Notes: a model not told the origin generated them from the letters alone. A stretch of 64,000 nucleotides of DNA from Hydrogenophaga sp. PBL-H3 (GCF_010104355.1 NZ_CP044972.1:3038001-3102000); one strand, 5' to 3'; numbered from the stretch's first letter, positions 38,139-46,523 are shown. Numbers and translations: made by a program.

Positions 38139-38924
38139 ATGAGCCACTTCCGCGCCCCCCAGGTGTCCTCCCCCACCCGCGTGCTGCTGGTGTGCGGCGC
38201 AATGCCCGACAACGGCACCTGCCCCGACGAGAACGCGCAGAGCGCCCGCCTCACACACATTGCGCGCGAGACACTGGAGACCATCGGCATCGAATGCGAT
38301 GTGCTTGACCTGAGCCTCGTCACTTCGGAATGCCCGTTGCACCTTCATCCCGGCAAGGACTGCATGTCCACGGCCATGCCACGGGGCCACGGTCCCTGCA
38401 GCTGTCACCCGCAACACGGGCTGGGCCAGACACCCGACCGGATGGCCACGATCCGCGAGCGCTGGACCGCCGCGCACGCGGTGCTGATCATCACGCCGGT
38501 CCACTGGTGCCAGAGCCCCGGCCCGCTCAAGCAGATGATCGACCGCCTGGTGTGGGCCGACAGCGGCGGGCAGGCCGCACCAGCCAAGACATCGGAATTG
38601 GCCGGGTTCGGCCGCCCCATGCATCTGGCCGGACGAGCCTACGGCGTCGTGGTGCACGGCGACGCAGCAGGCATTGAAAGCTCGCGCCGCCCGCTGTGTG
38701 ACTGGCTCGACTGGATGGGCTTCATCGACGCAGGCGCTGTGGCCCGGCTGGACCGGTGCATTGGATGCAACGAATCAGGTGAACCCGGCCGCTATGCGCT
38801 GGACCGCGCTCTCAACGAACAGGACGAAACGCGCCAAGCCGCCCAGTCCATCGCCCAGGCCGTTGCCGAGTTGCGCGGTGGCCGGCTCAAATCGCTGCAG
38901 TCCGAACGCCCGCGTCCCGGGTGA
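38139..38924 (+). CDS. NAD(P)H-dependent FMN reductase-like flavodoxin-fold protein
   Basis: 261 aa. RVLLVCGAMPDNGTC at the start, VLDLSLVTSECPLHLHPGKDC, and IITPVHWCQSPGPLKQMIDRLVW (split: IITPVHWCQSPGPLKQM) match flavodoxin-fold oxidoreductases, where the PxHW/SPxxLKQ loop binds FMN. A Cys-rich middle (CSCHPQHG, later RCIGCNESGEPG) is unusual and could bind metal or a cluster. It precedes, in the opposite orientation, the aldehyde oxidoreductase operon. Electron donor and acceptor unknown. Confidence 0.75.
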   Translation: MSHFRAPQVSSPTRVLLVCGAMPDNGTCPDENAQSARLTHIARETLETIGIECDVLDLSLVTSECPLHLHPGKDCMSTAMPRGHGPCSCHPQHGLGQTPDRMATIRERWTAAHAVLIITPVHWCQSPGPLKQMIDRLVWADSGGQAAPAKTSELAGFGRPMHLAGRAYGVVVHGDAAGIESSRRPLCDWLDWMGFIDAGAVARLDRCIGCNESGEPGRYALDRALNEQDETRQAAQSIAQAVAELRGGRLKSLQSERPRPG

Positions 38925-38951
38925 TGTCTGGCCGCGGAGACACGCCAGGTT

Positions 38952-39251
38952 TCAGCCGCCGCCGCGCTGCATGTAGAGGTCGAAGCGCTTCATGAAGGCG
39001 TAGCGCTGCTCCGCGTCCAGGCCACTGAAGGCGAAGTTCACCCGCAGCACCGGCATGCGCATGAGCGCGATCACGCGTGGCGGCTGCTGCGCCCAGCTCA
39101 GAACCAGGCGCCCGGGAGGCACCTCGATCACGGCGTGGGCACCTTCGCGGTGCCAGGTGCACGCCCCCACCGCCGCTGGCAACCAGCCCAGCCACTCGGC
39201 CTCGGTGCAACCCATGTCGCGTTCGAAGCGCTCCTCATAACGCGACTGCAT
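38952..39251 (-). CDS. Small uncharacterised protein at the end of the aor operon
   Basis: 99 aa, starting MQSRYEERFERDMGCTEAEWL. No domain recognised. It has an acidic/Trp-rich first half and the end FSGLDAEQRYAFMKRFDLYMQ. It lies 4 nt after the MoaD-like gene, so it is very likely translated with the aldehyde oxidoreductase genes; a role in cofactor or subunit maturation is a guess from position. An upstream in-frame start (39267-39269) overlaps the MoaD-like gene and is less likely. Confidence 0.6.
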   Translation of the reverse strand: MQSRYEERFERDMGCTEAEWLGWLPAAVGACTWHREGAHAVIEVPPGRLVLSWAQQPPRVIALMRMPVLRVNFAFSGLDAEQRYAFMKRFDLYMQRGGG

Positions 39252-39255
39252 CGCT

Positions 39256-39510
39256 TCAGCCCCCGGCAATCGGCGGCCAAATGGCGAGCACGTCGCCTTC
39301 GACCAACGTGGCGCTCAGGCGCTCGTCTGGCTGGATGTACTTGCCGTTGACCAGCACCAGGTGCACCAGCTTGGGTGGCAGACCAAAAGGCTCGATGATC
39401 TGGCTGATGGGTGTGGCCGGATCGATGTCCAGCGACACCTGGTTGCTGCGCCGGGCTTCGGGAGGCAGGTAATCGGTGAGGGTGGCAAACAGTTTGAAAG
39501 TGATGTTCAT
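39256..39510 (-). CDS. MoaD/ThiS-family sulfur carrier of the aor operon
   Basis: 84 aa, beta-grasp fold: MNITFKLFATLTDYLPPEA at the start and DVLAIWPPIAGG at the end. The C-terminal Gly-Gly is the residue pair activated as a thiocarboxylate. MoaD-type proteins supply sulfur for molybdopterin/tungstopterin; a dedicated copy is common in tungsten-AOR operons. It overlaps no gene and sits between aorC and the small unknown. Confidence 0.85.
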   Translation of the reverse strand: MNITFKLFATLTDYLPPEARRSNQVSLDIDPATPISQIIEPFGLPPKLVHLVLVNGKYIQPDERLSATLVEGDVLAIWPPIAGG

Positions 39511-39550
39511 GGAAGGGATTGTGATCAACGGAGAACGATCCGCCGCCGGG

Positions 39551-39583
39551 CCGCCCCAAGGCGGATCAGCCCCCTTGGGGGGC
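39551..39583. repeat. Paired hairpin element inside the aor operon
   Basis: CCGCC-CCAA-GGCGG (39551-39564) is followed by GCCCCCTTGGGGGGC (39569-39583). These GC-rich hairpins lie in the gap between aorC and the MoaD-like gene. The pair resembles a short REP/BIME-like element common in Comamonadaceae. It could stabilise the upstream mRNA. Confidence 0.65.
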
Positions 39584-39621
39584 AGCGACCCGCGATGCGG
39601 CGGAGCGTGGGGGCCAATCGT

Positions 39622-40965
39622 TCAGCGCCGACGCTCATCTGCAGCGCCCGCCCATTGGCCCTGCCCTTGCGCGCTGGCGAGGTAGGCGTCCATCAACTTC
39701 GTCGGGTCGTGCATCAGGCGGTCCTTCCAGTCGCCCAGCTTCACCTGGCCTTCGACCAGGCCCCGCATCACGCCAACATGCTCGGTCCAGCCGACCGAGT
39801 TGCAGCCCACCATCACATCGTCTTTGAACTGCAGGCTCAGGTGGCGCCCGCTGGCCTTGTCGGTGAGTTCGGCGTGTTCGCCACCGGCCACACCCTCCCA
39901 GTTGCCGAAGCTCGTGGAAATGAGGCCCAGCGTGTCGAGCACGTTGATCTGCGTCACGCCCTTGAGGTCGGCTTTCTGACCCACCATGTTGAGCGCGGCC
40001 ACGCGCGCCTGCTCGGCGGCGTTGGGCTGGATGGCACTCACGATGGTCTTGCCGCTGACCTTGTCAAACGCTTCAGCGCAGTCACCGGCAGCATAGACGC
40101 CCGGCACATTGGTCTGCAGGTGTTCGTCGGTGAGCACCCCCACCAGGCAGGTGATGCCCGAGTCCTTCAGGAAGCCGATGGCTGGACGAACGCCGGTGGC
40201 GCTGATCACCAGATCGGCCTCCACCGTCTGCCCGCCCGAGAGCTTGACGCGCAAGCCCTTGGCCGGCTCGGACGACCCCAGTCCCATGGCACTGGCCAGC
40301 TTGCCGACGATGCCGGTAGGCTCGCTGGTGGCACGCTCGATCGCTTCCACCTTGGTGCCGGTGAAGACCTTCACACCCTTTTTCTCGCACCAGTCGCGGA
40401 TCATGCCGCCCGCCGTGGGGCCCATCATGCGCGGCACCATGCGGTCGCCCATTTCCACCACGCTCAGTGCCACGCCGCGCGCAGCCAGAGCTTCCATGAT
40501 GATGCAGCCGATGAAGCCCGCACCCATCTGCAACACGCGGGCACCGGGCTTGGCCAGGGCCATGATGGCGCGCGCATCTTCCAGCGTCCAGCAGGGGTGC
40601 ACGCCGGGCAGATCCATGCCGGGAATCGGGGGGCGCACCGGGTGCGAGCCGGTGGCGATCAGCAGCTTGTCGAACGACAGCGTGTTGCCGTTGTCCAGCG
40701 TGACGGTGCGCGCCTTCGTGTCCACCCGGGTGGCGCGACCGGCCACCTGGTTGATGCGCAGGTCGGTGTAGTGCGTGAGGCTCTTGCGCAGGTAGGTGCC
40801 GGTTTCCTTCACGTTGCCGATGAGCAGATAGGGAATGGCCATGCGCGAATACGGTGGCTCGGCCTCGTCCCCCACCAGGGTGATGGAGTCGGCGGGGGCA
40901 TGCTTGCGGATGGTCTCGGCGGCGATGACACCGGCGGGGCCGGCGCCCAGGATGACGTGGTGCAT
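39622..40965 (-). CDS. aorC: FAD/NAD(P)-binding subunit of aldehyde oxidoreductase (AorC-like)
   Basis: 447 aa. N-terminal FAD motif HHVILGAGPAGVIAAETIRK, NAD-binding motif VLQMGAGFIGCIIMEAL, and the late FAD motif GVYAAGDCAEAFD. This is the class I pyridine nucleotide-disulfide oxidoreductase fold without a redox CxxxxC pair. In the Aromatoleum AOR, a protein of this type passes electrons to NAD+. Operon position supports that role. The C-terminal tail (residues 425-447) is polar and poorly conserved. Confidence 0.85.
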   Translation of the reverse strand: MHHVILGAGPAGVIAAETIRKHAPADSITLVGDEAEPPYSRMAIPYLLIGNVKETGTYLRKSLTHYTDLRINQVAGRATRVDTKARTVTLDNGNTLSFDKLLIATGSHPVRPPIPGMDLPGVHPCWTLEDARAIMALAKPGARVLQMGAGFIGCIIMEALAARGVALSVVEMGDRMVPRMMGPTAGGMIRDWCEKKGVKVFTGTKVEAIERATSEPTGIVGKLASAMGLGSSEPAKGLRVKLSGGQTVEADLVISATGVRPAIGFLKDSGITCLVGVLTDEHLQTNVPGVYAAGDCAEAFDKVSGKTIVSAIQPNAAEQARVAALNMVGQKADLKGVTQINVLDTLGLISTSFGNWEGVAGGEHAELTDKASGRHLSLQFKDDVMVGCNSVGWTEHVGVMRGLVEGQVKLGDWKDRLMHDPTKLMDAYLASAQGQGQWAGAADERRR

Positions 40966-41047
40966 GTCGTGTCTCCTCGAAAAAAAGAAAGGGGGCAGCG
41001 TGGTGACTGCCCCCTGGGTTCAGGCCAAGGCTGTTCGGGGCTGGGCT

Positions 41048-42895
41048 TTACAGGCTCAGGCGAGCCCGGGTTTCAGCGGTGGGGCGTCCCTCGGAGTCCC
41101 AGCCGCGCGCGGCGTAGTACTTGGGCAGCATCTCGGGCAGCTTGCTGACCATGCCTTTGGAGGCGCCGGTCTTGGCGGCTTCGGTCAGCAGGCGCTTGGG
41201 CAGCGAATCGTCCTTGGCGGTGAAGCCGGCGGCGTTGTTGAATTCGCGCTCCATGTTCCAGATGCGCTCACCGATCTTCTCCAGCTCCTCGGTGGTGAAC
41301 TCTTCGTTGCACGCCGCTTGCAGTTGCGGCGCCAGATCGGCCACGCCCCAGGCGAAGGTGGTGAACACGCACAGGCCCGACGAGTCGAACGCGGCGGTGG
41401 CGTCCTGGAACGCCTTCACCAGTTCGGGCTTGCCCTCGCTCTCGACCGGATCGGTCTTGACCGGGATGCCCAGCACTTCAGAAGCGATGGTGTAGCCGCG
41501 CAGGTGGCAGGCGCCACGGTTGGAGGTGGCGTAAGCCAGACCGATGCCCTGGATCGCGCGACCGTCGTAGGCCGGGAATTCCTGGCCCTTCACGCTCATT
41601 GACAGATCCGGATGGCCGTACTTCTTGGTCAGGCGGGCCGAGCCCATGCCGATTTCCTTGCCGAAGCCTTCGCCTTTGGCGGTGATCTCCGCAAAGTGGG
41701 CCAGTGCTTGCGCCGAGCCGAACTTCGCGTCGATACCGAGTTGCTCTTGCGTGAGCACGCCCATCTCATAGAGCTCCATCACCGCGCCCACCGTGGCGCC
41801 GAAGCTGATGGGATCGAACCCTTCTTCGTTGCACAGCAGGTTGGCGTATTGCAGGGCTTCCAGATCGTTCACGCCGTTGGCCGCGCCGAGTGCCCAGGCC
41901 GCCTCGTATTCCAGGCCGCCGTTGGCACCCCAGTACTGCGGCTTGTTGGCCACGGTGAAGTGGCCCTCGTCCATCTTGCTGATGCGGCCACACGCGATCG
42001 TGCAACCGAAACAGGCCTGGTTGGTCACCAGGTGCTTCTTGCCGTCACTCTCTCGCGGCGTGACCATGGCCTCGGCCGAGATGTCTTTGGCGCCTTCGAA
42101 CTGCACGTCGCGGTGGTTGCGGGTGGGCAGCGCGCCGATCTCGTTGATCACGTTCATCAGCACCTGCGTGCCGTAGGCTGGCAGGCCCTGGCCCGTCACG
42201 GCGTTCTCGGCCAGGATCTTCTTCTTCTCGAAGGTGGTCTTCATGAAGGCCTTGGGGTCGCGGATGTTACCCACGCCCTTGGTACCGCGCACGGCAATGG
42301 CCTTGAGGTTCTTGCTGCCCATCACGGCGCCCACGCCCGAGCGGCCAGCCGCGCGGTGCAGGTCGTTGACCACGGCCGCGTACAACACGCCGTTCTCACC
42401 GGCCTTGCCAATGCTCGACACGCGCACCAGCGGGTCCTGCAGGCTCGACTTGAGGACTTCTTCGGTCTTCCACACGCTCTGGCCCCAGAGGTGGCCGGCA
42501 TCGCGCAGCTCGGCCACGTCGTCGTTGATGTAGAGGTAGACCGGCTTCGGGCTCTTGCCCTCGAAGATGATCATGTCCCAGCCAGCCATCTTGAGTTCGG
42601 CTCCCCAGTAGCCGCCCGAGTTGGAGCAGGCGATGGCACCGGTCAGCGGGCCCTTGGTGATGACGGTGTAGCGGCCGCCGGTGGAGGCCATCGTGCCGGT
42701 CAGCGGGCCGGTGGCCCAGATGATCTTGTTCTCAGGCGACAGCGGATCGACCTTGGGGTCAACCTCGCTCACCAGGTACTTGCTGCCCAGACCACGCGAG
42801 CCGATGTAGGAACGTGCCCACTCGGTGTTCAGCGCTTCGGTCTTCACGGTGCCCGCGGTCAGGTTGACGCGGAGGATTTTTCCAGCCCATGACAT
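41048..42895 (-). CDS. aorB: Tungsten-type aldehyde:ferredoxin oxidoreductase, catalytic subunit (AorB-like)
   Basis: 615 aa, full AOR family length. AOR_N: MSWAGKILRVNLTAGTVK, YIGSRGLGSKYL, and STGGRYTVITKGPLTGAIA. The [4Fe-4S] ligands are in CFGCTIAC near residue 300 (CxxCxxxC) with a late Cys in SSGLCVFTTF. Family members oxidise aldehydes to acids at a W-bis-pterin site in the cytoplasm. It lies between the Fe-S and FAD subunits, the Aromatoleum aorABC layout. AAGGAG lies before the ATG. Tungsten rather than Mo is inferred from family. Confidence 0.93.
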   Translation of the reverse strand: MSWAGKILRVNLTAGTVKTEALNTEWARSYIGSRGLGSKYLVSEVDPKVDPLSPENKIIWATGPLTGTMASTGGRYTVITKGPLTGAIACSNSGGYWGAELKMAGWDMIIFEGKSPKPVYLYINDDVAELRDAGHLWGQSVWKTEEVLKSSLQDPLVRVSSIGKAGENGVLYAAVVNDLHRAAGRSGVGAVMGSKNLKAIAVRGTKGVGNIRDPKAFMKTTFEKKKILAENAVTGQGLPAYGTQVLMNVINEIGALPTRNHRDVQFEGAKDISAEAMVTPRESDGKKHLVTNQACFGCTIACGRISKMDEGHFTVANKPQYWGANGGLEYEAAWALGAANGVNDLEALQYANLLCNEEGFDPISFGATVGAVMELYEMGVLTQEQLGIDAKFGSAQALAHFAEITAKGEGFGKEIGMGSARLTKKYGHPDLSMSVKGQEFPAYDGRAIQGIGLAYATSNRGACHLRGYTIASEVLGIPVKTDPVESEGKPELVKAFQDATAAFDSSGLCVFTTFAWGVADLAPQLQAACNEEFTTEELEKIGERIWNMEREFNNAAGFTAKDDSLPKRLLTEAAKTGASKGMVSKLPEMLPKYYAARGWDSEGRPTAETRARLSL

Positions 42896-42921
42896 GTTGA
42901 TGCTCCTTGAGTTAATCAGTT

Positions 42922-43011
42922 GGGGTCAGAGCACATCGCTGCGCGAGTGGTCTGACCCGCAAGGGTTCGGGCTTGGGGTCAGAGCACATCGCTGCGCGAG
43001 TGGTCTGACCC
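42922..43011. repeat. Two 37-bp direct repeats, each a hairpin
   Basis: Units at 42922-42958 and 42975-43011 are identical: GGGGTCAGA... ...TCTGACCC, stem GGGTCAGA/TCTGACCC with a 20-nt loop, repeated with 53-bp spacing. They fill the gap between aorA and aorB, so both are in the operon mRNA. The palindrome family occurs widely in related genomes from memory; no search was done. Confidence 0.9.
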
Positions 43012-43019
43012 ACAAGGTT

Positions 43020-43496
43020 TCAGGCTGCTGAAGGCTGGTTGCCCAGCTTGTCGGCCCACTGCTTCATCTTGTCCATGCCGGTCCAGTTGGCATCAATGAA
43101 GGTGATGGCGGCGGTCGGGCAGGCTTCGGCGCAGGCCGGCTCACCACCGCACAGGTCGCACTTCTGGACCTTGCCGGTTTCCTGAACGTAGTTGATCGTG
43201 CCGAAGGGGCAGGCGATCGTGCAGACCTTGCAACCCACGCAGGTGGTCTCGTTGACCACCTTGGCGCCCGTCATCTTGTCCACCGTGATCGCTTCCACCG
43301 GGCAGGCGTGCAGGCACCAGGCCTCGTCGCACTGCGTGCAGGTGTAGGGAACCTTCTTGCCGGTGTGATGGAAGTCAAAAACCTTGATGCGCGACTTCGA
43401 CGTGGCGTAGGTGCCGTAGTTCTCGAACGAACAGGCCATTTCGCACTGCAGGCAGCCGGTGCATTTGTCGGGGTTGATGTGTAGGACTTTTTGCAT
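43020..43496 (-). CDS. aorA: Polyferredoxin subunit of aldehyde oxidoreductase (AorA-like)
   Basis: 158 aa with four ferredoxin-type cysteine groups: CTGCLQCEMAC, CTQCDEAWCLHACP, CVGCKVCTIACP and CDLCGGEPACAEACP, enough for four [4Fe-4S] clusters. This is the HycB/NrfC/DmsB fold. In the AOR complex it conducts electrons between AorB and the FAD subunit and can form filaments with AorB in Aromatoleum. It is the first gene of the operon; regulation is likely from the 443-nt region upstream. Confidence 0.92.
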   Translation of the reverse strand: MQKVLHINPDKCTGCLQCEMACSFENYGTYATSKSRIKVFDFHHTGKKVPYTCTQCDEAWCLHACPVEAITVDKMTGAKVVNETTCVGCKVCTIACPFGTINYVQETGKVQKCDLCGGEPACAEACPTAAITFIDANWTGMDKMKQWADKLGNQPSAA

Positions 43497-43939
43497 AAGT
43501 GTCTCCGGGTGTGGGTAGAAGCCTGTCCGTGGGGACGCTTTATGCAGGCTTCTTCATACGATTGTTTGGTTGTGGGTGCATTTCGGGTTCAGGGTTTACC
43601 CGCAATTGAACGGCGCCCTTTCAAAAAGTCTCAGTTTGAGACACCGTTTTCTCAGGCCCGTGCGCGCCCTGCTCGAACAGATTTTCCGTGCGCAGCCCGC
43701 TGGCAGCCCTGCCACACCGCGATTGCCCCCATCCATTGCAATGCGCAAGTCAACTTGTGCAATTCGACAAAATGGCAATTCAAACCCAATCATCGATTTA
43801 ATCGACAGGACATCAAGAAGCCATTTTTTTCAAAGTGAGAATGATTGAAAACACTCAATTGAATGGAGGGTCATCACTCAATTCGGCGGTCAATCGAGCG
43901 TGTTTCACTCGCGTTCGCCCACAACCCCAGGAGACAGGC
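43497..43939. promoter_or_regulatory. Intergenic region between aorA and the coxS remnant
   Basis: 443 nt without a credible gene; the right half is noticeably AT-rich for this genome. It holds a perfect dyad GTCTCA-GTT-TGAGAC (43628-43642) about 130 nt upstream of aorA and an imperfect one, GCGCAAGT-CA-ACTTGTGC (43743-43760). The first could be an activator or repressor site for aor. I saw no acceptable -24/-12 or -35/-10 pair for aorA. Confidence 0.5.
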
Positions 43940-44229
43940 ATGCAGGTCCAGTTGAAGGTCAACGGAAAAGCCGTGACCGTGGATGCAGCGCCCCACACGC
44001 TGCTGGTTCAAACCCTTCAGCTCACCGGCACCCACGTGGGTTGCGACACGGCGCAATGCGGCTTCTGCACGCTGGGCATGGTCATGAGGCGGTGAGCCTG
44101 TGCCAGCAGCACCCCAACGCGAAGGCGACGCAAATCCGCGAACTGCTCGAAAGCAACCTGTGCCGTTGCACCGGGTATCAAAACATCGTCGGAGCCGGGC
44201 AGCAGGGTGCTGCGGGCTTGACGGCATGA
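43940..44229 (+). pseudogene. coxS / isoquinoline-oxidoreductase-type [2Fe-2S] subunit, internally deleted and frameshifted
   Basis: The start is normal: AGGAGA then ATG at 43940, protein [20 protein letters not shown], up to [10 protein letters not shown] of the first [2Fe-2S] group. It then jumps straight into FCTLGMVM of the second cluster domain, skipping about 60 residues. The join is at CAATGCGGC (44054-44062), codons for QCG that occur in both domains of intact CoxS. A 1-nt loss after GMVM gives TGA at 44093-44095; the rest (SLCQQHPNAKATQI, NLCRCTGYQNIVGA) continues in another frame to 44229. Intact relatives have about 155-165 residues. The catalytic and FAD subunits that should follow are gone. 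Remnant, surely non-functional as a CoxS. Confidence 0.88.
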
Positions 44230-44257
44230 GGAGCCAACGACAGAGAACACCTGCGCG

Positions 44258-44692
44258 GTGGGCAGCGCCATCAAAATCGGTCCGGTGGCCGCGCGCTTCA
44301 ACGGCCGCGTGGTGCTCTTCGATATCGTGCCCCCGCAGTCCTACAAGCTCGGCTTCGACGCGCAAGGCGGTGTGGCTGGTTTCGGCAAGAGCGAGTCGTC
44401 GGTGCTGCTCAAGCAAAGCGGCTGCGGCTGCGAGCTCAGCTACACCGTGCACTCCACCGTGGGCGGCAAGATCGCGCAGCTCGGCCAGCGTCTGATCGAC
44501 GGCGCGGCCAAGTCGCTGGTCGAAGACTTTTTCCGCCGCTTCGAAGAAGAGCTGCAACGCCGCTACCCGGTGGCCGCCGGCGAGGTGGTGGCCCTGCCCG
44601 CGCCTGCGGCCAGCGCGGGTCTGCCCGCCTGGGTGTGGGGTACGATCGCCGTCCTCGTGGCGGCAGCGGTCTACCTGGCCACGCGGGGCTGA
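44258..44692 (+). pseudogene. CoxG-family (SRPBCC) protein, 5'-truncated
   Basis: The readable part starts ENTCAVGSAIKIGPVAARF and continues with VAGFGKSESSVLL, VHSTVGGKIAQLGQRLIDGAA, an acidic helix and a C-terminal membrane helix (WVWGTIAVLVAAAVYLA). This is the C-terminal two thirds of CoxG, a membrane-anchoring protein of CO/xanthine-dehydrogenase-type enzymes; the first ~50 residues are missing. A GTG at 44258 could still start translation but has no well-spaced ribosome binding site. It adjoins the coxS remnant, so one deletion probably removed everything between them. Confidence 0.78.
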
Positions 44693-44704
44693 AAGTCACC
44701 ACAA

Positions 44705-45793
44705 ATGGAAAACCTCGACGTCACCGTTCTGCGCACACTGCACGGCTGGCGCGCCCAGGGGCAACGCGCCCTGCTCGCTACCGTGGTGCGCACCTGGGGC
44801 TCGTCTCCGCGCCCGGTGGGCTCCATCATGGCCTTGTGCGAGAGCGGTGCGGTGGTCGGATCGGTCTCGGGCGGCTGCATTGAAGACGACCTGATTTACC
44901 GCTACAGCCGCGCCAACCAGACCAGCACCAGCGCATCAGTGGCAGGCATCACCCACGACATTCCCGACAGCACGCCGCAGCGCGTGAAGTACGGTGTGAG
45001 CGCCGACGAAGCCCACCGCTTCGGTCTGCCCTGCGGCGGCACGCTGGAGCTGGTGCTCGAATTCAACCCCGACGCTGCCTCGCTGCTGGCGCTGGTGCAA
45101 TCGCTGGCCGATGGCCACATGGTCCAGCGGCGCACCGAGCTGGCCCGAGGCCGCGTGGAACTGCGCGAGGTCACCGCGCCCTCGCCCCTGATCGACGACG
45201 GCGAGCTGCTCGCCAACACCTTCGGCCCCGAGTACCGCATGCTGCTCATCGGCGCGGGCCAGCTCACCGAGTACCTTGCCTCCATGGCGCTGTTCAGCGG
45301 CTTCGCGGTCACCGTGTGCGATCCGCGCGAGGAGTACCGCGCGTCCTGGTCGGTGCCTGGCGTGACGCTCATGACAGAGATGCCCGACGACGTGGTGCGC
45401 GATTTCAAGGTCGACCGCCGCAGCTGCGTGATCGCGCTCACGCACGATCCCAAGCTCGACGACCTCGCCCTGCTCGAAGCGCTGGACACCGAGGCGTTTT
45501 ACGTGGGTGCCATCGGCTCGCGGCGCAACAACGAAGCACGCCACGCCCGTTTGATCGAGCACTTCGAGCAGACGGCCGAGAGCCTCGCGCGGTTGCGCGG
45601 TCCGATCGGCATCTACATCGGCAGCAAGACCCCGCCCGAGATCGCGGTGAGCATCATGGCCGAGGTGCTGGCGGTGAAAAACGGCGTGCCGCTGCCGCGC
45701 GACATGGACGTGGCGCACGCCAAGAACGCGCTGGCGGATGGCCCGGCCGAACCGTCCGGGCCGACCTGCTTTTCACAAGCCCCCGCACGGTGA
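44705..45793 (+). CDS. XdhC-family molybdenum hydroxylase maturation protein
   Basis: 362 aa. The XdhC N-domain shows ALLATVVRTWGSSPRPVGS and GSVSGGCIEDDLI; the C-terminal Rossmann domain shows LLIGAGQLTEYLA and VGAIGSRRNNEARH, with IGLYIG-like PIGIYIGSKTPPEIAVSI. XdhC binds Mo cofactor and helps sulfurate and insert it into xanthine-dehydrogenase-type enzymes. Its partner enzyme in this locus is lost, so it now either serves another enzyme or is on the way to decay. It overlaps the MobA-like gene by 4 nt (GTGA). Confidence 0.88.
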   Translation: MENLDVTVLRTLHGWRAQGQRALLATVVRTWGSSPRPVGSIMALCESGAVVGSVSGGCIEDDLIYRYSRANQTSTSASVAGITHDIPDSTPQRVKYGVSADEAHRFGLPCGGTLELVLEFNPDAASLLALVQSLADGHMVQRRTELARGRVELREVTAPSPLIDDGELLANTFGPEYRMLLIGAGQLTEYLASMALFSGFAVTVCDPREEYRASWSVPGVTLMTEMPDDVVRDFKVDRRSCVIALTHDPKLDDLALLEALDTEAFYVGAIGSRRNNEARHARLIEHFEQTAESLARLRGPIGIYIGSKTPPEIAVSIMAEVLAVKNGVPLPRDMDVAHAKNALADGPAEPSGPTCFSQAPAR

Positions 45794-46482
45794 ACACCCC
45801 TCCACCGCCACAGCCGTTGCACACCGGGGTGCTCATCCTCGCTGCCGGCGCTGGCCGGCGCATGGGTGGGCGGGCCAAGTGCCTTCTGGAGGTGCAAGGC
45901 CACAGCCTGCTGGAGCGGCTGGTGCGCTCGGTGCGCAGCCTGGGGCTTCAGACGCCCGTGCTGGTGCTCGGTCACCACGCCGCCGAAATTCAGGCGCACC
46001 TGGCGCAATGGCCCGAGCACCTCACACCGCGCCGGGTGGTCAACCCCGCGCCCGGAGACGACCCGGCCTCTTCGCTGCATTTGGGTCTGCACGCGCTCGG
46101 CGACGACGTGCAAGCCGTGATGGTGCTGCTGGCCGACCAGCCCCTGATCAACGCCACCGACATCGGGGCCGTGCTGGATGCTTTCCAGCGCCGCCCGGCC
46201 GGCTGCCAGGTCGTGGTGCCCTTGGTGAACGGCGTGCCGGGCCATCCCGTGATGATGGACGCCGCGGTGCGCACGGACCTGCTGGCCGCGCCCGGCGGCA
46301 GCCTGCGGCAGTGGCGCGCGGCGCACCCGCAAGCCACCCTGCCCTGGGTGGTGGACAACCCGCACCACACGCGCGATCTGGACACCCCCGACGACCTCAT
46401 CGCCCTGGCGCGCGACACCGGCTGGGTCTGCCGCTGGCCCGAGCCCGCGCCGGGGGTTAACACCGATCCCATGAGCAGTTGA
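45790..46482 (+). CDS. MobA/MocA-like nucleotidyltransferase
   Basis: 230 aa. LILAAGAGRRMGGRAKCLLEVQG is the nucleotide-binding motif (split here: LILAAGAGRRMGG and AKCLLEV). VMVLLADQPLIN has the metal-binding aspartate and GVPGHPVMMDA is typical of MocA/CoxI proteins. They form the cytosine or guanine dinucleotide form of Mo cofactor used by Mo hydroxylases. GTG start at 45790 overlaps the XdhC stop. Intact reading frame. Confidence 0.85.
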   Translation: MNTPPPPQPLHTGVLILAAGAGRRMGGRAKCLLEVQGHSLLERLVRSVRSLGLQTPVLVLGHHAAEIQAHLAQWPEHLTPRRVVNPAPGDDPASSLHLGLHALGDDVQAVMVLLADQPLINATDIGAVLDAFQRRPAGCQVVVPLVNGVPGHPVMMDAAVRTDLLAAPGGSLRQWRAAHPQATLPWVVDNPHHTRDLDTPDDLIALARDTGWVCRWPEPAPGVNTDPMSS

Positions 46483-46523
46483 ACCCCGTGCGGGGGCGCT
46501 CAAACGCTGCTCTAATTCCGAGG

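Noticed and set aside
43497..43640. Sigma-54 promoter for aorA
   Set aside because: The best candidate near GGCGCCGTTCAATTGCG has GG and GC 12 nt apart, not 10, and lacks the TGGCAC block.
44258..44692. coxG remnant as a genuine short membrane protein
   Set aside because: The frame is open from a GTG, but no ribosome binding site is well placed and the N-terminal third of the domain is missing next to a broken coxS. A residual expressed product cannot be fully excluded.
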